64,000 nucleotides of DNA from Hemileia vastatrix (Eukaryota; Basidiomycota; Pucciniomycetes; Pucciniales; Zaghouaniaceae), in assembly GCA_030280995.1 (NCBI GenBank), contig JASXTE010000007.1:8113501-8177500 (forward strand). Direction: 5' to 3'. Below, piece after piece: positions 55,520-64,000 of the stretch; positions within the stretch are counted from its first letter, which is position 1, and the number at the start of each line of letters is the position of its first letter. Both the position numbers and the translations under genes were made by a program. The notes beneath the pieces are model-generated. The model was not told where the DNA came from. It searched no databases and saw only the letters and a list, made by a program, of their open reading frames with translations.

Positions 55520-56702
55520 TCAGCTTTTATATCCTCCAATTCTGATCCAATTTTACCCAATTCCACTCCAAGACTTCTGGACCCCATTCAGACAGCCCAC
55601 CTGCCTCACTCAGAAGAAGAAATAAAGCTCTAAACATGCCAAAACACCATGAAACCCAGAAAAACTCTCCTAAAACTACCAGAAACACCTTTGCACAAGA
55701 CCCTCCTCTTGATCCCAGAGCAATGCAAACAGAAACTTCAGATTCCAACCTCAAAAAAAGCTCCCAAACTTCTAAAAGGCCTGCCAGAGCTCCCAAGGAT
55801 GCTCAACAGAAAAAATAACCTTCTACTCCTTCCAAAAGAAGAAATTACACCTCCCCTCTTCCTGAAGACTACTCTTCTGACAGTTCCTTCTCTGCCAACA
55901 ATTCCCCCAGAAGGAAAACTTCAGCTCCTAGATCACCTTCACCTGCCCCATCCAATAGCAACATTAAGACAACAGCAACCAATACCACTGGGCAGGAAAA
56001 CAATAACAAATTTACTCATTCTTCAACTAGGCCCCAGGAAGTGTCACCTCCTTGGTCACCTTCTTAGAATCTATTAGAAGAAGACCAAAAAAATCCCTAT
56101 TTATCCTTGATTGTCCTTCTCCCACAAATCTTCCAAATCTTTCTGACATCTGAATTCCTAAGGAATACAATTTTGAAGAGCTTCCTGTCTGTAAGCATCA
56201 TAAATTTTCATCAATTTTATTAACAAAAAAAACAACTTCTGAACTAACTTTCTTCTTAATAGATGGCACTGCTCCTCCTGAATCTACCATTGGAGTTGGC
56301 CAACCTCTTAAAACCACTTTGACACTAGATTATGCAGATATGAAGAAAAACCTAAGTATGATGTGTTCCAACATGCTTAAGGCCTTTGCTCTTCCTGGGC
56401 CACTGAATTAATTTGAGAAGAACCTGAGAAAGCAAATTCTTGACCACCACTGGAAGATGTCCAGGATAATTAAGCACACCTTCCAACACTCCATCCCAGC
56501 CTCTTCTGCTTCAACCCAAAAATTACCTTCAAAACCAGTTTCTGACCATTTTCACCCATACAGTTTCAACAGCAGACTGCACTTTAGAAACCACAGTGCA
56601 TCCTCCAATCCCAACAAGAAACGAAAATGCCAACACATCCCAAACCAACCTCCAAAAGCTTTTTTCCAGAAATTGAATTATAGAAAACAGAACATTATAT
56701 AA
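55520..56702 (+). pseudogene. Decayed continuation of the antisense ORF
   Basis: Beyond the stop at 55519 several plus-strand frames still look protein-like: Ser/Pro/Lys-rich stretches (PEDYSSDSSFSANN near 55860), a more ordinary segment FEELPVCKHHKFSS-like to LTLDYADMKKNLSMM near 56170-56360, and a basic end (NKKRKCQHIPNQPPKAFFQK, about 56610-56680). Frameshifts and stops separate them. They may be the C-terminal part of the zinc-cluster protein. No family is recognised. Confidence 0.4.
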
Positions 56703-56739
56703 ATTAATAAATAGAGAAAATATTTATTTATTTTATTTA

Positions 56740-57968
56740 TTTTCTCTATTTTTTTCTATTTTATTTTATTTATTTTAATTTATTTTATTTATTTTTTTGT
56801 TATTATTTTTTTTATTTTTATTATTTTTATTATTTTTATTATTTTTATTATTTTTATTATTTTTATTATTTTTATTATTTTTATTATTTTTATTATTTTT
56901 ATTATTTTTATTATTTTTATCATTTTTATTATTTTTATTATTTTTATTATTTTTATTATCTTTATTATTTTATTATTTTTATTTTTTTATTATATCTTTA
57001 TTTTTTTTTATTATTTTTATTATTTTATTATTTTATTATTTTTATTTTTATTTTTATTTTTATTTTTATTTTTATTTTTATTTTTATTTTTATTTTTATT
57101 TTTATTTTTATTTTTATTTTTATTTTTATTTTTATTTTTATTTTTATTTTTATTTTTATTTTTATTTTTATTTTTATTTTTATTTTTATTTTTATTTTTA
57201 TTTTTATTTTTATTTTTATTTTTATTTTTATTTTTATTTTTATTTTTATTTTTATTTTTATTTTTATTTTTATTTTTATTTTTATTTTTATTTTTATTTT
57301 TATTTTTATTTTTATTTTTATTTTTATTTTTATTTCTATTTTTATTTTTATTTTTATTTTTATTTTTATTTTTATTTTTATTTTTATTTTTATTTTTATT
57401 TTTATTTTTATTTTTATTTTTATTTTTATTTTTATTTTTATTTTTATTTTTATTTTTGTTTTTATTTTTATTTTTATTTTTATTTTTATTTTTATTTTTA
57501 TTTTTATTTTTATTTTTATTTTTATTTTTATTTTTATTTTTATTTTTATTTTTATTTTTATTTTTATTTTTATTTTTATTTTTATTTTTATTTTTATTTT
57601 TATTTTTATTTTTATTTTTATTTTTATTTTTATTTTTATTTTTATTTTTATTTTTATTTTTATTTTTATTTTTATTTTTATTTTTATTTTTATTTTTATT
57701 TTTATTTTTATTTTTATTTTTATTTTTATTTTTATTTTTATTTTTATTTTTATTTTTATTTTTATTTTTATTTTTATTTTTATTTTTATTTTTATTTTTA
57801 TTTTTATTTTTATTTTTATTTTTATTTTTATTTTTATTTTTATTTTTATTTTTGTTTTTATTTTTATTTTTATTTTTATTTTTATTTTTATTTTTATTTT
57901 TATTTTTATTTTTATTTTTATTTTTATTTATTTGTTTTTTATTTTTATTTTTATTTTTTTTATTTTTA
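56740..57968. repeat. TTTTTATTA and TTTTTA tandem repeat tract, about 1.2 kb
   Basis: A 9-bp unit (TTTTTATTA) repeats from about 56800 to 56990. After a disordered stretch a 6-bp unit (TTTTTA) repeats nearly perfectly from about 57039 to 57930, roughly 148 copies, with isolated changes near 57336, 57458 and 57853. Long open frames across it are artefacts of the period. Confidence 0.97.
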
Positions 57969-59133
57969 CTGATTATTACTTAAACTACTAAAATACTAAA
58001 AAAAACTTGTAAATAATTAAACAAAATTGCCCAATCAAAGTATGAGGGCTGAGAAATAAAAATGAAATAAATAATAAGAAGATGAAATAAAAAATAATTA
58101 CAAATGGTATCCCCCAGCCAATTGATGAGCTGATTGCCTGATACCTTACCCACACTCAAGTGCACCTTGATGTGGATACACCATTAAATAATTTTTAAAT
58201 TAATTTAGATAAAAACAAATTAAGAAAAAAAATTATCAATAAAGATAAGATGAAATGAATAGAAATTAAAGTAAATAATAAAAAAATGAGATAAGGTTAA
58301 AAAAGAAAATAGCATTGCCTGGCCAATTGATAAGCCTTTCCCCACCAATGCTTGCCCACATCCAGGTGACCCTGATTTTGTGACACCATATAATATAATA
58401 TTGTGATTTTTCCCTCTTTATATCCTAATAACCCCCATAAAAATTAAAAGAAAAAAAGAGAAAAAAGAAAATAATCTAAAACTTCTATCTAACACAACCA
58501 TAGACACAAAAATCAAAGAAAGAAAAAGAAAAAAATCCGTCTCCATAGAAAGTCCAGTCAAAGGAAATGATCACTGGGTGGGCTCCCTCCAATAAGTAAA
58601 AATGATGGGAGACAACCAGTGATTTACCACCAATCCAAATAGACCAAAGAAAAAGAAGCCTGTACCAAGCCAGTTTAAAGTCATAGTGGACTTGAAACCT
58701 GAATAACAAAAACCAGAACTAGGATTCAACTAGGACAAACAAAATACTTGAAACAGACATTATTGAATTACTGTTGATAGAGAAGCGAGGTCATCAGTTA
58801 CCATTACAATTGCCAAGATAAAATCTAGAAGCCCCACCCATGGGTACCTTCTAACAAAAGAAGGATTCCAAAAAAGCAAATGCACAGCATCACAAAAATC
58901 CAAAATTAAAGAATGGTCCATAGTTTATCCTCATTTCAGAGTCAATCTTCTTCACTTCTAGTGCCTCTTGGGTAAAATCTCTTCACCTGATCAGAAGCCA
59001 CTCTCTTCTTTAAGACTGCACCATCTAGCTCCTCCAAAACATAAGAACCTCCAGACACCTGAGATTTGACTCTGTAAAGCCCAATCCATCTGTCAGCAAA
59101 CATTTTTCTCCACTGACTCTACAAACTTCTATT
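57969..59133 (-). other. Post-integrase region of the large element, poorly conserved
   Basis: AT-rich sequence with no enzymatic domain. Two similar segments (CCAGCCAATTGATGAGC near 58115 and GGCCAATTGATAAGCC near 58320, each followed by a CCACA/GGTG block) indicate a small internal duplication. A minus-strand 74-codon frame at 58709-58485 contains the peptide YDFKL, the coding form of the 22-nt motif, suggesting a former coding extension beyond integrase. Confidence 0.45.
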
Positions 59134-60842
59134 TTACACCAAAACCAAAGAAGCAGGTTTCAAGGGATTCCTGAGTCTATGAGCCAAATTCTTGTCCCAG
59201 TATCTGACTGATTGATTCCTTATCTTCATCATTCTAGAGTATGCCTTCTCTTGATATTCCTCTCTACATTCCAACTGTTGCATCCTGGCACAGAGCAAAT
59301 CTTCTGTTGAGCATGCATCATCCCAATAAATTTCAAGATAAGATACAGCTTCCAAATCCACTGGTAGAACAGCTTTCTTCCCAAAAATTAATTCATAAGG
59401 GGTATAGCCTATTGTCCTTTTCATAGTGACCCTATCAGCAAATTACACCAAGGGTAAATAATGCCTCCAATTTTCAGCACTATCTCAAAAAATCTTTACT
59501 AAAGCATTCTTGATATCTTTATGGCCTCTTTCAACCATGCCTTCAGCTTTAGGATAATACTGTGTAGCCACTCTGACTTTAGAGCCAATATTTGCAACAG
59601 ATTCTTTGAATTCAGCTCCAAACTCTGGCCCACCATCAACAGTCACCAACTTCATCAACCCATATCTAAATAACCATTACTTCTTCAAAAACTCTGCCAA
59701 ATTTTCAACAGTCAAATTAACCAGAGGCACAGCCTCAACCCAACCAAAAAATCATCCCTGGAAACAATCAAGTATTTATACCTGCCCTCCATGATATCGA
59801 AAGCATCCAGACTGACTCTTCCAAACACAGTTGATTCACCAGTAGCACGGCTAACCTCTTTAGGTTTCAAGTGACTTCTTCTTTGACATTCTTCACAAGA
59901 TTTAACCCAACCCTGAACATCCAAATTTATACCTGGCCACCAAAATCTGTCTGCTACTCTTCTATAAGTCTCCCCAAAGCCTCTATGACCAAGTTCATCA
60001 TGCAAAGACTTCAACACCAACTCGTTACCCTTCTTCTGAGTCACCACTACTTGAGGATTTGGATGTCTCCTCCTCATCAACCTCCTTCCTGACAAATAGA
60101 ATCCAGGACTCTTCTTCTTTATTGCCACCCAAGTATCATCATCACAACTATCTGCCCTCTCCAAGGTTAACAGATATTCAACCATAATAGAATTAAACAC
60201 AGATTGGCCCCAGGTATCATCTTCAAAGTCCAACAAAACAAAATCTAAGGGTACAAACCTGTCATCAAAATCACCAGTGTGAACATGAGCTACTTGACCG
60301 GCCCAACCAAGACACCAATACCTAAACTTTGGTACATCCTTTTCCTTCCACTGAATCTTAAGAGAATCCAGTTCACTAACAAAATTAACATTTTCTAAAT
60401 TTGAGCCATCCAAAACAACAGCCCCATATTCATCAAAAAAAACATCCTTATCACTAGAATCAATATCAGATCCAGTGAGTTTAACCTCTTGAGGGAGGAG
60501 AGAGCAATCTTTCAGTTTACCCTCATGGGGGAGGTGAGAAAAATCTTCAGCACCCTTTGTGCTAGCCCTAATCACTGGGACATCTTCATCAATTTCTTCA
60601 GAATCAGAATCTTTATCTGTGGGTGGTCTCCTTGATAATCCATCAGGCATCATAAAAGTTTTTCCAGGTTTGTTTACCAGGTCAAAAGAAAAATGCTGAA
60701 TAAATGCCACCCACCTAGTCATTGGAGCATTTGGAAGACTAGGTGTGTAAATCATTTGAAACAGAGATTTAGCATCCACCTGCACCTCAAAATGCTTCCC
60801 CCACAAAACAGTTTTCAGCTTCAAATTTTTGCTACACCACAC
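59134..60842 (-). pseudogene. Large element: integrase
   Basis: The ORF 60842-59712 starts with an RNase H end (LSRRPPTDKDSDSEEID region) and a long linker with two LPHEGKL/LPQEVKL peptides. It then shows the integrase zinc domain (LHDELGHRGFGETYRRV, CEECQRRSHLKP) and core start (VSLDAFDIM, a catalytic-Asp context). A stop at 59712 and further breaks follow. The ORF 59424-59134 has KRTIGYTPYELIFGKKAVLP, the block after the catalytic Glu. Family-typical order, but broken between 59710 and 59430. Confidence 0.82.
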
Positions 60843-61629
60843 ACTTCCAACTTAGGTTGAGAATATCTATATTCCACCTCATTAAATACCACAAACTCAT
60901 ACCTTACTGGCCTGACCCTTGCAGTTTTATCATCCTGAGACAAAAAAGCACCAGCAGCAATATAGCTTGAGTCCACTTCCAAATAAATTTTTCCAGCTCC
61001 CACACCATAATCCAACTTTCAAAGAATAATATCTTAACCTACCACCTTTTTCAATTTCTGAAAAGCCTCTTCACACTCTTCAGTCCATACCCACTCTGCA
61101 TCTTTTTTGGTCAGCCTCCTTAAAGGTGAATCCAACAAAGAAAAATGTTTAATGAAAGTTCTGACATATACACAAACCCCAAAAAATCCCCTGACTTCAG
61201 TAGTATTTTTAGGCCTTGGCCATGACTGGATTTTATTAACTTTCTTCTTTGCCATAATCCTTCCCACTTTACATACCATGTGACTCAAAATTTTCAGATC
61301 AGGAACACAACAACAGAACTTTGACCCAGAAATGGTCAAACCAGCCTTTTCAATCCTAAAAAATACTCTCTCTAGAGTAATTGCATATTCCCAAACAAAC
61401 CTCCTTATACTTGGGTTCTCCTTCAGCACCTCATTCCCATAATCAGTGGATTGTCCTTTGATTCCACCATCATCAATAAAAATAAAAGCATGAGTAGGAA
61501 CCTCATCCTATAAAATCCAAGCCATTTGTGCTTGATATACTGCTACTGAATTAGTTGCTCCTTGAGGCAACCTAGTGAGCTGAAATCTTCCCAAAGGAGT
61601 CTCAAAAGTTGTAAGTGTCCGTGAATCTG
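60821..61629 (-). pseudogene. Large element: RT second half and RNase H
   Basis: On the minus strand: a TPLGRFQLTRLPQGATNS-type block near 61590, FIDDGGIKG near 61470 (the catalytic YIDD-type box), GFFGVCVYVRTFIKHF and KKDAEWVWTEECEEAFQKLK, then RNase H LEVDSSYIAAGAFL near 60980 and YRYSQPKLEVCG near 60870. Stops at about 61507 and 61030 split it. Confidence 0.85.
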
Positions 61630-61636
61630 TGTGAAG

Positions 61637-62866
61637 TTACCTTTCATCATAACCACCAATAATATTACCCAAACCATAACACACCCTTCCAGAAAAAGAT
61701 TCCACAAAATTCTCTGCACTTGGAGGCATCCCAGCATCCTTGATAGTGACTCTATTCAAGGCTCTAAGATCATGCACCACCCTCAGCTTCCCATTCTGCT
61801 TCTTTACACAGAAAACCAGACTTGAGTAACTAGATGTTGATTGTATGTAAAAACCAGTCCTGACTCTTTCCCTAACAATCTCTAAAAATTTATCTTTGAT
61901 AGAAGCTGGAATTGGAATAGGTTTGATTTGCCAAGGTTCATGAAAAACAACATGAATCGAGTAAGGTTCCCCATAGGAGTGTTTCAACACACCCCTTTCC
62001 TCTTCCACAAATACCACCACTTTCTCCCTCAGCACAATAACGTGCAACAATAACTTCTTTTCCTCATCAGACAACCACCCATCAGGACCAAAATTAAAAG
62101 CTTTCAACCTTTCCACAGTCACTCTAGCAGTTTCCACAAAATCAGGAGGATTCAAACCCACGGGCATAGGCTCATGGACAGTCCTAATCTTCTGAGCTAC
62201 CTTCTTATGCTTTGCAGCTGCCCCTTCCACTTGAGTTATCTTCAGGATATCTTCACCACTAGACTTTGAACAAGAACCAAGGGTTTCCCCATTTCTCACA
62301 TGTGTGGCCAAGGCAATGTTTTTTAAAGGTGTAGAAAAAACCCTAGTGGTGCACAATTGGGAGGACTTACTTTTAGACCCCAATCTCACCACTACAAAAC
62401 TTTTCCAAAATTCCACATCTCCATCCTCACTTCCATCTTCTAAATATTCAAATCTTGATTCATCTGCTGAATCAAATCTTCTAAAATCATGCAGTTTAAC
62501 CTCATGCCGTAGGCCCAAAAATTGATCTTGAAAATCTTCATTCTTCAAAATTTTGTGCAGTTTAACCTCATGCTGGAGGTCCAAAAATTGATCTTTCTGA
62601 TCTTCACAAAAATATTTCTTTTCTTCTTTGTTAATTATCTTTAGATTTTTTTCTTGATTTTCTTCAGTTATCTTGAAATTTTTATTTTCTTTCCTTGAGT
62701 TTTCTTCTATCCTACAAAAATAACCAGGGGTTTCCCCAATGCTCACAGATGTGGCCAAGGTAATGTTTTTGAAAGGTGTAGAAGAAACCCTGGCGGTGCA
62801 ACATTGGGAGGACTTACTTTTAGACCACAATATCACCACTCCACAGCTTTTTGGCATATTTTTCAA
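61637..62866 (-). pseudogene. Large element: linker with internal duplication and RT first half
   Basis: One 409-codon frame. Its N-terminal half holds two copies of a segment of about 40 residues (SKSKSSQCCTARVSSTP and SKSKSSQLCTTRVFSTP, around residues 14-50 and 167-203). These flank two QHEVKL/RHEVKL peptides. Its C-terminal half is the RT start: FHEPWQIKPIPIPASIKDKF, GFYIQSTSSYSSLVFCVKK, KLRVVHDLRALNRVTIKD. The frame ends at TGA 61637 inside RT, and the next frame continues. It is very likely a former single Pol. Confidence 0.82.
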
Positions 62867-63096
62867 TAAAGATATATAACAAATCTTCTTATTTAAACTT
62901 TAATTAAAAGTAATTGAGAATTTTGAGAGAGAACAGATACTTGATAAAAAACTTGAAGAATACTGGAAGAGAAGAGAAACATTAAAAAGAGGAAGTTGAA
63001 AATCCACTTGGTATATCTCCAAGGGAGCTGACCTACTACAATCTAGGATTTCCTCATTTTGGGGAGAGGTTGTAGCACTTGGGTGATCAGCCCTCA

Positions 63097-64000
63097 TCAC
63101 TCTATAAAAGACATACTCACACTAGAGCCTGAGCCACACTCCATAAAACCAGAGGCAGCACCCACTTCTCTTCTTCTCCTAAAACAATCCATGCACTGGC
63201 ACATTGACAACAAACCAGGCCTGGTCTCCCAACCATCCTCTCCAGGAGATGATAACCTCATGTCAAGCCTCTTTTCATCTTCACCAGTCAACTCCAAACT
63301 GATTCCCAAACCAAATTGATAGCCAATTCTTGCTTGAAAATCCATCAAGAATGGCCCACCCAAAACAGCTTTTACTGTTCCTTTGGAAATATAAAAATGA
63401 GCCTTCCCTGAAGCTCCACCAACATCCAAATTCACAAACTCAGATATTCCAACCAATTCAGTGACATGGCCACCAATCCCTTTCAAATTTCCACCAATAC
63501 CTGCTTTGATGGGGAGGCCCAGATGAGTTACCTCAACCAAAGAAATCAGGTTAATCTGAGAACCTGAATCCACCAATGCCCTAGCCTCCCTGCCATTCAG
63601 AGTGACATTGACATAACCCAGAGGTGCAAAAAAATGAGTTTCCAAACCCTCACCAAATTTTTTAGCAGAATCACAAATGTATTCTACCTCCCCAGGAGAA
63701 ACCCTTCTCCTGGTAAACAACTTTTTCTGCCTATCAGCCAGCCCAGGACTGATAGCATACAATTCCCCACAAGTAAGGAACACCTGACCCTGATTCATCC
63801 TTTCCAGGACAGAGTCCATAACATTAACTTGGCCAGAAACCACTGGACTCTCAAAGTGAGCTCTTTGCTTCACTACCTTGGTCCTAGAAAATTCTTGAGG
63901 ACCAGAACCACCAACAGAATTACCATCAACAGGAATCAAACCAGATCCCTGACCAGAACCTCTAACTCTAGAAGGCTTTGGCAATGAAGCCAAAGGGAAA
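63097..64000 (-). pseudogene. Large element: Gag C-terminus and protease, cut by window edge
   Basis: The frame is open to the right edge. It reads Gly/Ser-rich sequence, then an aspartic-protease domain: RALVDSGSQINLIS near 63565, LGLPIKAGIGGNLKGIGGH near 63500, and VKAVLGGPFLMDF near 63360. The protease D-S-G box is intact. The frame stops before RT, and a break at 63096-62867 separates them. Confidence 0.82.

Larger units (their letters stand above)
52999..64000 (-). mobile_element. Large minus-strand Ty3/gypsy element with antisense ORFs (5' end outside window)
   Basis: Reading leftwards from 64000: Gag/protease, RT, RNase H and integrase, then about 5 kb without enzymatic domains, then a G-rich tract (GGAGGGAGGA on minus, 53930-53921) and the LTR 53920-52999. 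The LTR pairs with the solo LTR at 5501-6593. The region between integrase and LTR holds plus-strand ORFs with zinc clusters, 22-nt motif copies and a TTTTTA tract. The RT box reads FIDD and the family differs from A-D. Several stops indicate it is no longer autonomous. Confidence 0.8.

Noticed and set aside
56797..57983. Long Phe/Tyr/Leu-only open frames.
   Set aside because: They are produced by the TTTTTA repeat, which has no stop in several frames.

Overview
The window looks like a repeat-choked, strongly AT-rich chromosome segment of a basidiomycete, most plausibly a rust fungus (Pucciniales). The reasons are short spliceosomal introns with GTAAGT-type donors, three ordinary fungal housekeeping genes split into many small exons, and layers of Ty3/gypsy and Ty1/copia retrotransposons. 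Nothing bacterial or viral is seen. The species call is an inference.

Layout. 0.6-1.6 kb (-) is a broken gene for a Zn2Cys6-like protein. 2.6-9.3 kb (+) is a dead chromodomain Ty3 element (A), interrupted by a CACTA-type MITE and by a solo LTR of another Ty3 family. 9.3-29.9 kb is a decayed copia element carrying two minus-strand Ty3 insertions. Element B (11.9-17.9 kb) is an internally deleted derivative in the integrase gene. Element C (20.4-29.8 kb) lies in the 3' LTR and itself carries a solo LTR. Another solo LTR follows at 29.9-31.2 kb.

33.3-40.4 kb is the host-gene island: a complete 7-exon TFB4 (TFIIH subunit) on +, a 10-exon HMCES/SRAP-type abasic-site protein on -, and a 7-exon Ure2-like glutathione transferase on -. 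It is followed by MITEs and Tc1-like fragments.

43.6-52.8 kb (+) holds element D, an apparently intact chromodomain Ty3 element with nearly identical 1,141-bp LTRs and a TAAGG target duplication. It is inserted at the TATA box of an older LTR. From 53.0 kb past the right edge lies a large minus-strand Ty3 element of a different clade. Its integrase-to-LTR region carries plus-strand (antisense) ORFs for paired zinc clusters and a roughly 0.9-kb TTTTTA tract.

Main biological points. First, elements B, C and D share a small coiled-coil/W-x-W-D protein (called ORF1 here) encoded in a different frame upstream of gag-pol. In C and D it is joined to its start by a conserved frame-switching mini-intron. 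In D its stop codon overlaps the Gag-Pol ATG (ATGGTAA). Second, a Zn2Cys6-like cluster with its two halves in swapped order occurs in the antisense ORFs and in the pseudogene at 1.5 kb. Third, a fixed-length 22-nt motif with covarying 4-bp arms recurs along the large right-hand element.
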